Source of the DNA: Misgurnus anguillicaudatus
Lineage: Eukaryota > Chordata > Actinopteri > Cypriniformes > Cobitidae
Direction: 5' to 3'
Length of the DNA stretch: 64,000 nucleotides
NCBI RefSeq assembly: GCF_027580225.2
Contig: NC_073346.2
Coordinates: 13,046,001-13,110,000 of the forward strand
In this document: positions 1-11,390 of the stretch, piece by piece
Layout of the letters: the number at the start of each line of letters is the position of its first letter
Position numbering within the stretch: the first letter of the stretch is position 1
Program-made: the position numbers and the translations under genes
Notes under the pieces: model-generated
The model's input: only the letters and a program-made list of their open reading frames with translations
Told to the model about the DNA's origin: nothing
Database searches by the model: none

Positions 1-327
1 CTCTCAGAGTAATCTAAAGACTCTCCGATGCTAACCAGCCCATCCAAGATTAGAGGTCTGTTCATTTCCTTTGATAATGTGACGTAACTATAAAATGCCT
101 CAGGTGGTCTAATAACCAATTCAACTCTTGACGCGTTCATCTTTGTCAACGTTTTGCCAAAGGGGAAGAAAGGAAGCATTTCTGGGGACATGCAGCTCCC
201 ATGACAGCAGTTAGGATTAAAAAGATGGCACGTATGATCTTTGACTGAACCAAAAATTGCACGACGACAGCAAATTTATACTTGACCAAATGCAGTGTAA
301 AAAAATTCAACTTACGATGTTTACCTA
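1..327. other. Intergenic, no gene seen
   Basis: AT-rich sequence without a convincing exon, RNA gene or recognised repeat. The short open frames have no recognisable protein character. Confidence 0.5.
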
Positions 328-586
328 CACTGTAAAAAAATACTTTAATCTCTTAAAATTTTTGTTGAATCAACTCGGATTTATAAGTCGTTTCAACTTA
401 CTATTATTATCTTGACTAGAGATGAGTTGATAAATAACTACAGGTGAGTTGTTACAACTTATAAAATTAAGTTGACTTTTCTCAACTATATTTTATAAGT
501 TGTGACAAGTCATCTCTGTTGACATGACTTGTAAATCTGAGTTGATTTAACAAAAAATTTTAAAGCAGCAAGTATTTTTTACAGTG
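328..586. mobile_element. Short inverted-repeat element (CACTGTAAAAA family)
   Basis: The left end reads CACTGTAAAAAAATACTT and the right end is its near complement (AGTATTTTTTACAGTG). The interior is self-complementary, with matching stretches around GAGTTGA and TCAACT. A related copy lies at 55893-56131, and more distant relatives with the same CACTGTAAAA end lie near 22096 and 56265. The small size and lack of coding potential fit a non-autonomous DNA transposon (MITE). The superfamily is not determined. Confidence 0.7.
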
Positions 587-1121
587 TAACAAACATAATA
601 AAATATATTAAACAAAGATTTTTTTTAGTCAAAGAAGTTCATTAATTTTTTTGTGAATTCACAGGACTTAAATACTTAAGTATTCGACCAAAATGTGTCA
701 AAAAGTTTGCTCAACAATTCAAACTGGTTTATCTGAAAAAAAAAGAAAAACAATTTTAAAAGTAAACACGCGTTCTCAGCATGCATTGTATCATGTTCAG
801 TTCTGTGGTTAAAATGATTAAAAAAAGATAATAGTTTACCAACAAATAAAATTACATCCAAACACCAAATCTAACACCAAGCAACAATGATTTAAAAAAA
901 AGTTGTGCTGGGTACATGAAAATTATTTAGAGAAATTCATGCTGAGTGACACGAAAAAGACATTTGTGATCAATGACAGAAAAAAGTGGAAAATCGCGTC
1001 CAAGAAAACAAATAAATAAATAAAATATTTCATGATATACCACGAAATGCCTTGAGGTAAAGTTGAAATATAATATAATAAAATAAATAAAAACTTAATT
1101 TTTTTTAAGTTGGGTGGGCTG
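587..1121. other. Intergenic; fragment of a CACGAAAAA repeat family
   Basis: No gene seen. The stretch around 930-1040 (motifs CACGAAAAAGACATTTGTG and ATAAATAAATAAA) resembles the right arm of the inverted-repeat element at 11391-12778, so it is probably a decayed relative. Confidence 0.4.
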
Positions 1122-1395
1122 AAGTCTACGGAGCCCCTAAGGGGACATGGAGAAAAAATTAAATAAAGTTTAGTTTTGCGTGCGCACGTGAAACTATCTC
1201 GTTTAGTTTCACGTGCGCACGTGAAACTATCGCGCGCGCACATGATAATTTCACGTGCGGATGCAAAACTAAACTATAAAAAAAATTCTGCACATGAAGG
1301 TTTCAGGTGAGCACGCGAAAGTTTCACGTGAGCACATGAAACTAAGCTTCAGATTTTTTTACTCCAATGTCATCTTAGGGGCTCAGTAGTAGTCC
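1122..1395. mobile_element. Inverted-repeat element with internal CACGTG palindromes
   Basis: The ends are imperfect inverted repeats. The left end has GAGCCCCTAAGGGGACATGGAG. The right end, read on the other strand, has GAGCCCCTAAGATGACATTGGAG. Inside are repeated palindromic copies of a TTTCACGTG-type motif, for example TTTCACGTGCGCACGTGAAA at about 1206-1225, with variants near 1177, 1240 and 1323. There is no coding sequence. It is probably a non-autonomous DNA transposon. Confidence 0.55.
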
Positions 1396-4300
1396 CTAGT
1401 TGAGTAAACTCAGAAATTTGTTGATTGACTAGTTAATTTAAGTTCAACAAATTTTTCCTTTTTTGTGTGTGCACTGAAGTTGACATGAACTCATGAAAGT
1501 AACCTAAATTTAGCCCAAAAGTTGAGTAAACAAGAAACAGCTAGGGAAAAATTAGAAATATTTTTTTTTTTGTTGTGCTGATTTAATAGTGCACTATTTA
1601 GTTAATAGTTGAATTATTGATCATTTATTCAAAACTATTTGAAAGCATTGCAGTTTCTGCATCGATCACAATTATTTACTGCTCCAAATTCCAAGTTGAG
1701 CTCTACAGGAAGATTCTGAACTCTTTTGATTAATTTTATGTGCTGATCAAGTGTTACCTGTTTCTACTCAAAAACATCGATCCATCGATCTCAGAGATCA
1801 CCTAACACTCACTGTGTCGCAGACATTTTAGAGATGTCATCTCACCACTCATAATTTACACTCCGGGCAATTAGCTTGACTGAATGTCATTTGCTATGGT
1901 GTAGGAAGTCATTACGAGTGAAGGAGAGGCTTTTATTGGGCTCAGAGGGCATTCAGAGAATGATGAGAGCAGGGATATGAACGCCGGCCTTTTTGATAAA
2001 GTGTTCCATTAAATTTGTGTTTGTGTAGAGACAAACAACATCTGACTGCCTACGGTCGGACCTGCAAGTCTGTTACTGTATGTACATTATCTGGTCTTGA
2101 ATACAGGAAGGGTGTGTATTTAAATGCATAAGCTTTAGTTGGTTATTTAGAAACAGAGATTCACTGGGAAAAAAAACGCAATATTTTTTAATTGTTAGAC
2201 CACCAGTAAAAATGCTTATTTTCTGGTTTATTTTGTAATTGAAATCATATTTTTTTGTGCAAAATCAATATTGTGATAGATCATTTGAGCAAAGTGCCCC
2301 CCTGTTGCTTCAGTGAACGAATGCACAAACCTTATGCAAAACGGTCCCAAAGAGTATCTCATGTAATACAAGTTGGCTTCAACTCTGAATCCATGAAACA
2401 GACATATTGCATAAATGTGATCTATGAGCGCAATTATCGACTCAAAAATACATATTTGGCAAAAGCTCAGCTGCCAAGGTAGACAGTCAAATTTTTTATT
2501 ATCAACATCTCTTTTTTTCTGAGGTGAAAACAACAGAACAGGGAAATCATTTTTAATTATACAAAAACACACTTCTTTCCTTAACAACACCTTCATGAAT
2601 CTTTTGCATCAACGATTAAAAAAGTAAACTTACACTTTTTTATGGTGTCACTTTTACAGTGTAACTATAACATTTACGTAATAAGTAATAATGTTTAACA
2701 ACATAGGGCTTGGTTTAGAGTTAGTTGCCCGTTATTATGCATAATTAACTGTTAATAGTATAGTAATTACATGTAACGTGTAACAAAAACACTATAAAAT
2801 AAAGGGTTACCATTACCCCACTAATTTCTTTTGTCTCTATGATGTTTAAGTTCATTATTAAATATAAAATTTGTGTTTGAGAACATTAGGCAGTTAGTAA
2901 ACATTTTTACATTCTCTATATTGTAAAACCCTGTAAAGACTCTTCTGACCATAGTAGAAATGTTGAGGAGAGAAGTCTCCACCCCCTCACCTCCTCCATG
3001 CAGGTCTCCAGAGCGCTGCACATCCTCAGAGTTCAGAATACAAAATTTAAACCTTCTTGATTTCAGTCAGCATGTTTTCTCTTGTCTTTAATTTTAAAGC
3101 CATAAATCATTAGGAAAATATCAGAATGCATGTCATATTGCATGTCAACTCCTGATTTTTATAGTGTGCATGTGTGACCAACCATGTGCATATGAGGAGC
3201 TCAGATGCAAAAGCCGCTAAACGTCATCTCTGTCAAAAATGAGATAATTATATTAACTGAACACTCTCGGCATGTTTATTCCATACTTTGGCTTCAAATC
3301 CGTTTAATCCCGGGCTCAGGCCATTCAGAAATACTGCTTTGTTGGCAGAAACCATTAAGAATCTGATAAAAATGCCTATTACAAGAAAATATGTCAGAGA
3401 CAAATTTCCTATCTTGGAAGAATAATTTGCAAAAGTGTTTGCTGCACTTCTCATCTTTTCCCAGGGTTTCAAAAAAGCTCTGACTTTAAGTGCAGACTCA
3501 GTTAACACTTAACTCAATAGGGAAATTAGTTCATAAGTTTAAATTGAAGATTTTGTCATATGAAATTAAATCAAATCTGAAATGGATCCTTATACTTAAC
3601 ACATCGATTGTATAAACTGTATATTAAGGATGAAGTAATGTAATGTACAGCACCTTAATCAGATTAGATGATGTTCTCTGTAAGCACTGCCAAAATGAAA
3701 ACAAAATTTTAATCACTATATTTCTGCCACATTAATATAATGTTGTATTCAGTTCACCATAAATTCTGCATTGGATGTTTCAAGACTTCTTTATAGATTT
3801 AGTCTTCACTAAAGCCACATACAAATATTTGGGGTTGGTTAAATACTAAGTTATACTAAATTTAGATGCAGTTACCAGTCAGATTTAATTAATATGACCC
3901 TTAGTGAATGACGCAGTATTCAAAATGAGAATACTCTGCTCGCTCAAAGGAGGAATACAGTTAAGTTAGGATGCATTTTTCTGAACCATAGTGGCTAAAA
4001 TAAGCAAAAATGTATAATAATGACAGTTTCTTTCATGCATCTTGTAGCAATAACGTATAGTGTCAGTCCCTGTGTGTTTTTACCAATGTTCCTGACCTGA
4101 CCAAAAACCCGGCTGAGATGGAAAATCCACGTCACTAGTCTTATGACTGTTCATTTACTCAAGTCTGCACATCTTAACATCTTCTGGAACTACCTGACAT
4201 GCTCTTCAATACTCCAACCAACAGGACATTTTAAGGAGAGCATATCATGCATCTATTCATGGCTGTGAATTTGAACCAATGAGACAAGCCTTCAAAATGT

Positions 4301-4529
4301 ATTACATAAGGCCTTATCTGAGTCACAACCACACAGACATATTTTTATACATCTCAATTGTTAATTAATAAAATAAATAAAAATTAAATACAATATTAAA
4401 AAGTATAATAACAATAAAATTATTAACTAAATGATAAGCTTAGTGAAATTATTTAGATTATGATTTCTAAAGGTTTGTCAAACAATCGGCACCTTTATTA
4501 TTAGACATGTAACAATTCTTTAGATATTG
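1396..4529. other. Intergenic, no gene seen
   Basis: About 3.1 kb without a supportable gene. The open frames at 2228-2596 and 3248-3508 lack splice context and recognisable protein features. The block at 1790-2060 has a more even base composition than its surroundings and could be conserved non-coding DNA, but nothing in the sequence alone proves it. Confidence 0.4.
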
Positions 4530-4690
4530 GCTCTATTTTTCTCATACTTAAGCGTGAAAAGAATCAAGATGAATGTGGCAATTGGATGTCCAAAAGTTTA
4601 TTAAATTCAGATGTTAAATTATTATTTAAATTGCTGGCTGGTCTTCCTAAAATAATCTCTGAAGATCAGACTGGTTTAATAAATTATCTT
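4530..4690 (+). pseudogene. LINE (L1-type) reverse transcriptase fragment
   Basis: Conceptual translation gives residues resembling the reverse-transcriptase core of vertebrate L1-type elements: a KxKDECGNW-like stretch, then SLLNSDVKLL, then a segment reading PKIISEDQTG. SLLNxDxK followed by IISEDQTG is characteristic of L1 ORF2. The frame is broken and short. It is separated from a second LINE piece (5470-6060) by an inverted-repeat element at 4814-5297, so the two pieces probably come from one old insertion. Confidence 0.65.
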
Positions 4691-4813
4691 TAAATCTTTA
4701 AATATTGGACAACTTTTAGGTCCTGTAGGTCCTGTTCTTCATGTTCGCTTTCTGCCTTGATATGTCCTCCTGTATCCCCTCAAAGTTAACCAGATATGCA
4801 CCTCCAACCCTGT

Positions 4814-5297
4814 ATCACGAATTTATGTACCTATAGTCACGTCATTTTGTGTGTTTTACGTGACATTGCACGTTTTACCGCCTTTTTGCATGAACATGTC
4901 ACTGTCACGTATTTGTTACTCAACTGTTTTGTCCTTTTTTTAAACTATTGACGCTTCCGTTTAGGGTTAGATTGGATGTTTGCGTTAGTATATTACTTTA
5001 AGTATTGCTTTATACCTTTTTTCATGATTTATTTTTTATAATTTATGATTTTTAAACCATTGTTGTCTGGGATTTGGGTTAGAGTTGGGTTTGGGTAAGG
5101 ATATCATTTTATGTCAATCTAACCCTAAACCGAAGCGACAATTGTAAGAAAACAAAACAAAACAGTTGAGTAAACAAAATGTGACAGTGACACGTTCACA
5201 TAAATACATGACATGTTCACGCAAAAAGGCAGAAAAATGTGTCAGTGTCACGGAAAACACTCACAGAATTATGTGATGGTGTATGTAATTTCGTGAT
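4814..5297. mobile_element. Inverted-repeat element (ATCACGAA ends)
   Basis: The left end reads ATCACGAATTTATGTAC and the right end GTATGTAATTTCGTGAT, giving terminal inverted repeats. The interior is largely self-complementary and carries TTAGGGTTAG and CTAACCCTAAAC stretches on opposite arms. It sits inside the LINE remnant. A related element is at 15154-15497. It is probably a non-autonomous DNA transposon. Confidence 0.6.
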
Positions 5298-5469
5298 AAT
5301 GGGTTGGCACTTCTCTTTAAAACTTGATACTGTGTAATTTTATTGCCCTATCTGCAAGAATCATTTATTTCTCCCCTCAACCTTAAATTCTGTGTTTGTC
5401 TCATGGAAAATTAAACCCCTTGTGTATTTTATTGATTTATTTATTGATGAAGTTTTCACTACTTTTACT

Positions 5470-6060
5470 AAACAGTAAACCAGTATGCTTTATTTGATCA
5501 AGTACGCAGATTCGTTCACTCTCATTGTCCCTCCTTCAGGACTTGCCTGGAGTGCTTAGATCTATATCCTCTTTATATCATTTAATCCTTCCCTATGATC
5601 TGCCTTTATCCTCTCATTTTAAACATCAGTGGAAAGAAGAACTTGGATGTAGTTTGGATTTGGAATGGTGGGAATTAATTGCTAGTAGAGGTAACTCTTC
5701 ATTATCCTGTGCCAGATTGAGTTTGATTCGATTGAAAGTTTTTTTACAGAATTCAGTTATTTCCAGGTGAGGTGGCTGCGATAGGTGTTCTTCTATGGCT
5801 CCTGCTGATAAATTTTTGTATCTAATGTTTTAAACATTTCTCTTGAACCATGTCCTGATTGCTATTTTTTGTGTCCCATCAGTTCTGAATACAAAAAGAA
5901 GGCCTTTGCCTTGCTATAATAGCTCGCAGACAAATTGTATTACATTGAAAGTCTTCTAAATCCCTCCCACTTTTTCATGATTAGAAGATTTGTTATTTTT
6001 TGTATATTGAAAAAATTAAGTTTGCTTTAAGAGGATCTTTTGTTAAAAATACACTGTTTA
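5470..6060 (+). pseudogene. LINE (L1-type) ORF2 C-terminal fragment
   Basis: An open frame from about 5525 translates to a segment typical of the C-terminal end of fish L1-type ORF2, including LPLSSHFKHQW and LGCSLDLEWWELI. It runs into stop codons at about 5767. Further downstream the frames still resemble the tail (CDRC and PADK-like residues, then an IAIFCVPSVLNT-like stretch), but with frameshifts. It is a dead copy, truncated and broken. Confidence 0.7.
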
Positions 6061-6190
6061 CTTTTGCTGATCCATAATATGTTTATTTAATTATTCCATG
6101 GATTCATCCGTTCATCTGTCTGTCTAATTTAGTCTTTTTTTACTTTTTATTCCTTTTTCTAATTATTTTATTTATTCCATTTGAATATAT

Positions 6191-6765
6191 GGGAGAGCGG
6201 GGTAAGTTGTCACACTTTTCACACTATCTAACATTTACTGAGCACCATACATCACAATGGTATAAATCTCATATCAAATGAAAGAAGGAAGTTTGGGCAC
6301 ATATGTTGTATTCATTATATTTTCATATCTCATCTCATTACAGAGTTGTAGACTGTTGAATAGAATATGTTCACTTGTGAAAATTTGCCCCATCGGCGGC
6401 TAAGTTGTCACACTAGATTCTCTAAAAAGAAGAACACAACTTAATTGTGATTACTGATTTTAATTTTTGAATTCAAACCAGAACTAGAAATATTATAGGG
6501 CTTTTCACACTGCGCTTAATCCTGGGTTATCTTTGTTCTCAACCCTGCTTTTAACCTAACGTGATCTAACAGAAAGTCATGTTATAGTCACAAAAAATTA
6601 GATTAATTTATTCCATGGCAAGAAATGTAGCTTTTTCTCGTGCCTTGAGCACAAATGTATTTTTTGTGTCAGGGTTTAGAATAACCCAGGGTTAATTATT
6701 TCCAGTGTGAAACGCATGTGACGACTTGCCCCAAAGTCATTAAGACAACTTACCCCAAACTAACA
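6191..6765. mobile_element. GGGAGAGCGGGGTAAGTTG-type element
   Basis: The left end reads GGGAGAGCGGGGTAAGTTGT. Near the right side the complement (ACAACTTACCCCAAAC) recurs, and CTTGCCCC copies lie between. The same end type (GGGAGAGCGGGGGACAAAGT) starts at 26212, and a variant starts at 11527. No transposase is visible. The right boundary is uncertain. Confidence 0.5.
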
Positions 6766-6787
6766 TGTAATAATAATAATAATAATT

Positions 6788-7120
6788 CCTTACATTTATA
6801 TAGTGCTTTTCTCAGTACTCAAAGCGCTTTACATATGAACGGGGGAATCTCCTCAACCACCACCAATGTGCAGCATCCACCTGTATGATGCGCCGGCAGC
6901 CATATTGCGCCAGTACGCCCACCACACACCAGCTTATTAGTGGAGAGGAGACAGAGTGATATAGCCAATTAGTATGAGGGGATGATAAGTAGGCCAATGG
7001 GCAAGTTTGGCCAGGATGCCGGGGCACACCCCTACTCTTTTTCGAAAGGACATCCTAGGATTTTTAATGACCACAGAGAGTCAGGACCTCGGTTTAACGT
7101 CTCATCCAAAGTACGGAAGA
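6788..7120 (-). repeat. Dispersed repeat with CTCAAAGCGCTTTACA motif
   Basis: Contains TTATATAGTGCTTTT, CTCAAAGCGCTTTACA, a CCACCACCAATGTGCAGCATCCACCTG-like block, and a GACCACAGAGAGTCAGGACC tail. I recognise these as a widespread fish dispersed repeat. Its class was not resolved. The 71-codon open frame on the - strand is part of the repeat and not a gene. Confidence 0.55.
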
Positions 7121-7439
7121 ACATGTGTGCTAATGTTGGCTAAATCTCAGGGTTAGCTCAAAATAGCACGTCAGCTAAAGTATCAAAAGGCACGTTATTG
7201 TCTCGTCTATTTTGTGCAAAATAATAATTTTTAACATTCATAGTTGTATTGCATAAAATTTTAAGTGAATTTTTTTACTTTTTAGGCCAAAAAATATGAA
7301 AATTGTGCTAACGTCAGATAAGAGCAATCTTGACCACATGTGAACACGACTTTATCGCCTACTTTATCTCCTCCTTCAAGTTGGGTGAGGGTAGAGTCAA
7401 AATTGGACAAAAGAGACCAATTAAAAAATCTGAACAAAC

Positions 7440-7562
7440 ATGCGTCATGCAGATACTTTAATCCAGAGCAATTTACAGTTCATTCAAGTCATATGTTTAT
7501 TTATTAGTATGAGTGTGCATAGAAACCCTTGACCTTTACTCTGCCAGCTGAGCAACAGGAAG
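7440..7562 (-). mobile_element. tRNA-derived SINE (cyprinid HE1/DANA-like)
   Basis: Read on the - strand it starts with a tRNA-like A box (CTCAGCTGGCAGAG) and a degenerate B box (AGGTCAAGGGTTTCTATGC). It continues through a spacer and ends in a decayed CTCTGGATTAAAGTATCTGC tail, the counterpart of the TTGGATAAAAGCGTCTGC tail of fish SINEs. A second copy is at 48715-48840 on the + strand. Confidence 0.7.
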
Positions 7563-7879
7563 ATTTTGAATTATATTAATTGAGTCAGTTCATGGAATTG
7601 TTGATGGGTTGTTGGTCTTATTTTAAGTATGTCATACTGTGCCTGAGATTCAAACTGTGGATAATAATAAAATGCCAAAATCTCCCACTCAGTGCAAAGG
7701 TTTTAAGGATCATGTATTGAGAAATAAAATTTCCCTGGTGTTTTGACATATAAGTGATCCCTATACTTAAAAAAAAAACATCCTGGAAGTGTAAGAGCAT
7801 AAACCTTTCTTATTAGACAATAAAACAGCTTTTATTGAATCCAAGATGCCAAAATTTATTATCTCACTATAATGCTAAA

Positions 7880-8365
7880 GTGCAACTAAAGACCACCTCT
7901 GCAGAAGACCAACTGCTACTTCTACATTATTGTCTCTTTAGCCCCGCCCACAGATTTCAAAAGGGAGTCAATCCCATAGACCCCGCATATTAAAATGCAC
8001 AACTTTACAGCAGAAAGAAATGTGTTTACAGCCTGGTATAAAAAATGTTTTTAGTCTATAATTTGCCTTTTCATGAAAACTGAAAGGGGGTGAACTTTTT
8101 TGTAACTCATCATCCGCTTAAATTATATTAAGCCTTAAAGTTAGGGCGTGGTCACTTGAGTGACAGGTAAACTGCCGCTGCTGTCACTACCATCAAGCTA
8201 ACTGGACATGGTTTCAGCAACCAGGCCCCTCAGCTCCACCTACGTCGGTTACGCAGTAAAATGCAGCCATGATGGCTCCACCAATTTTTGGCTTTAAAAA
8301 ATGCTCTTTAAAAACCTACGGGTGAAGTCACGGACGCTACGTTCACAGTCTATGGGTAAGACACA
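7880..8365. repeat. Dispersed repeat (TTACGCAGTAAAATGC... family)
   Basis: The block from TTAGCCCCGCCCACAGA through GTTACGCAGTAAAATGCAGCC to ACAGTCTATGGGTAAG matches my memory of an abundant cyprinid interspersed repeat. There are no intact termini and no coding sequence. Its class is not determined. Confidence 0.4.
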
Positions 8366-8737
8366 AACAACAGGATTATAAAACAACAGAGATGTATCGG
8401 AAGATTACAAGATGTGCAGTCTTTTCAGATGATGTCAGTATAATACTGTTTGTTTGTTTTATTTAACTGCGCATTTGGTTTTAAACAAAACATAGTTGGA
8501 CTTTTTACAGACACTGAAAAAAAAGATCATGGAGATTCGACCATGCTGGATTTAACAATCATGTTTCAGCACAACAATGTTTTTACTATATTTATCAATT
8601 TACAATATTGTTTGTCTGTTACATATAGTATTGAGTGTTTTTAACCAAAATCAGCAGCGTTTAAATATGCAAAACCAGCAGTGGACATTTACTTCCAATT
8701 ATTTCTTGAATGTGACACGCTTATCACAACAGCATCT

Positions 8738-9069
8738 TTAAAGGTGCAGTGTGTACATTTTAGCGGCATCTAGTGGTGAGGTTGTGAATTGCAACCAACG
8801 GCTCAGTCCACTGCTCACCTCTCGCTTTGTCATCGTCGGAGACAACTTAGTAAAAAAGTTTGGGCTTCTGTAGAAAAATGGCAGCACAAAATGGCAACTT
8901 CCATGTAAGGGGACCCTCGTGTATGTAGAAAAAACATCTGATTCTAAGGTAACAAACACATAACGGTTCATTATGAAATGTCTTTATACACCCCTGATAA
9001 TATTGTTTTGTATATTATTTTGCATTTCTGTCAAGAGATCCTTCTAAAAATTACACACTGTACCTTTAA
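8738..9069. mobile_element. TTAA-flanked short element (AAAGGTGCAGTGTGTA family)
   Basis: Terminal inverted repeats AAAGGTGCAGTGTGTA and TACACACTGTACCTTT-like, with TTAA at both edges. A second copy with the same internal sequence (CATCTAGTGGTGAGGTTG, then CAACCAACGGCTCAGTCCAC) lies at 60299-60658. TTAA target duplications are typical of piggyBac-type transposition, so this is probably a non-autonomous piggyBac-like element. Confidence 0.75.
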
Positions 9070-9533
9070 AGAGAGGGTCACAATAGCCCATTATTATTAA
9101 ATTATGATGATTTTGATGTTAAAATTATTCTTACATTACAAAGAAGATTATAAAATCCGGTCTTTAATGGAAGTCTTTGTTGAGTAGAGATCTTCATATG
9201 ATGCACCCTGAACAAAAACTAGAAAAAAGACCCCTGCTCACAAATACAAAAAAGAAGAGAAAATTGAATCGAAGAGCACTTCAGTGCATTGAGAGTGTTT
9301 AGATATTTATAAATTATTTGTCTTGAGAAAATACATTATTGGTTTTTGAAGCAATCTTCAAGACCTAGAGGAATTGGAAATCAGATTTACAAGCAAACAA
9401 TTTTACAGTCAACCCCACATTTTCAGAAAAAAGGTCAAAAAATAGTTCCAAGCTGGGGCGGTACGCCTTAAAAAGGTACCGTCCCAGTATGCATTTGCTT
9501 ACATTTGCTACTTAAATTTACCTTTAAAGGGGA

Positions 9534-9905
9534 CATATCATGAAAATCGGACTTTTTCCATGCTTTATGCTATAATTGGGTCCACAGTGCTTCTATCAAC
9601 CTAGAAATGTGAAAAAAATAGGTCACTGAAATTTGGCTCCCCTTGTGATGTCAGAAGGGGAACATACCACCTCTTAATCTGCACTATCTAACCACGGCAC
9701 TGGCATTTAGTGCAGGGATTAGCTCATTTGTATTTTAAAGGACATAAAAAAATTGCATATTTTTGCTCAGACCTACAAAGTGGCAATTTTATGCTATAAT
9801 AAATTATCTATATGATATTTTCAGATAGAACTTTACTTACATACTCTGGGGACACCAAAGATTCATTTGACATCTTTAAAAAGTCTTGAGAAATGTCCCC
9901 GTTAA
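9534..9905. mobile_element. TTAA-flanked short element (AAAGGGGACATATCATGAAAA family)
   Basis: Starts TTTAAAGGGGACATATCATG and ends ...TGTCCCCGTTAA. Contains CTCCCCTTGTGATGTCAGAAG and CTCTGGGGACACC. An inverted copy is at 29483-29978. The edges are TTAA. No coding capacity. Confidence 0.7.
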
Positions 9906-11390
9906 GATACTAATATGCAGTTTTTGGTACCAATATGTACCTCTGAAGTACTATTATTAAATCTTTAGGTCCAAAGGGGTGCTTTTGGAAAGGGCACAGC
10001 TCATTAGCACTGGTGAACTGAAACAACAAATACTAATGCAAAAAAAAAAATAAAATATAACAATAGTAACACAAACCTTAGTTTTTACAACATTAATGCC
10101 TGTTTTAACAGATAAAGATTTTAAATGTATTTCCATCACATACAAGAAATGACAGCTATTTCTCATTCTCAGTACTGTCATGGATTGAATTTGCTTTGCC
10201 TAAAAATGAGTGCCTGGTTACGTGCACTCTAAGCGTGCAAGAACAGTACATAAACAAAAAGAAACTGATGTCAGAGGTTTATTCTCGCCCACAGTCCAGT
10301 GGAGGCGAGACTGACAGACGTGAAGCAGAGATGACTGATATATAAGTGTACTCCTTTATACATCCAGCACAGATAAGCCACATATAAGCCTCTAACAAAC
10401 AGCTTTATTTGCTTTGAATCTGTCATGACCTATAATAAGGCCAGCGAATCGCAAAATAAACATGTGGATTTTATTCAGTTCAGTCAGGGACCAACGATGG
10501 AACCAGAATGGCTCACAGAGATGATGTTAAACAATGATTTTTGTTATTTCAAACAAGAATAGAAGCCTGAGCTAATAAATCTAATACATGGGAATCGTGA
10601 TAGATCAAACAAATAGTTAAGAACCAAAATAAGAAGATTGGGTTGATATGATGAGAGTTAAAGCGCATTGTGGGATAAAGGAGGTCAGAGTTCAGGAGCT
10701 GCCCATGATAGTGCATATATTCATCCTGCACCTCTTCTGAAGCATTATGCAGTAAACATGTTCAGACTGATGATGATACGAAAATTTGCACGAGAGATTT
10801 CGTCACTCGGATAACATTTTTCCTTTGGTACTGGTGCTAATCCAGGGTCGAATTCTCTTAATCCAGTTAATAAAGGCCTACACACACCTCTATCTTCTTC
10901 TAAAGACAAAGCCTGCTTCTTTTAATTCCTTCTAATGGTCCTGTCACATTTTTATTCAAGTCAGTAAATGAGAAAAGTGAAGGATATTATAGGTTCATTA
11001 ACCCTTTGAGATGCATCTGTCTTATTAATTTCATTGGAACATTGGCAACTTACGGCGACACCAGTGACAGTGATCGTTGGCGACAGGAAGTGGGTGTGTC
11101 CAGCTACGGGACAAAGTTTATGCATATGATGAACAACTTTTGGGATTGACTACCAATGCAATGGGAGTGAAGCAGGAAATCCATCGTTCATCATTTACTT
11201 TGAGGATGGTTACTTGTTTGTTTATAACTGTTACCAGGACAACTTTCAACAACCTCATTGAAAGACACCACAAAAGTTGTCCAAAATTTATAATAATTTC
11301 TTAAGCCCGTTTTTGCACCATTGATGATTGAAAGAGGGCGCGAACCGATTAGTGTTTTTCCGCAGCCGGTGTGATTGTAATTATTTCGAA
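9906..11390. other. Intergenic, no gene seen
   Basis: Includes a short GGTACC-rich repeat fragment on its left side. The open frames at 9957-10181, 10549-10731 and 11077-11304 have no recognisable features. Confidence 0.4.

Noticed and set aside
5040..5130. Telomere-like TTAGGG or CCCTAA words (also near 12430-12590 and 15250-15410)
   Set aside because: They are single or irregular copies in the arms of inverted-repeat elements and not tandem telomere repeats.
7440..7562. Possible tRNA gene
   Set aside because: The A- and B-box-like motifs are followed by a SINE tail, and the tRNA arms do not form, so it was called a SINE.
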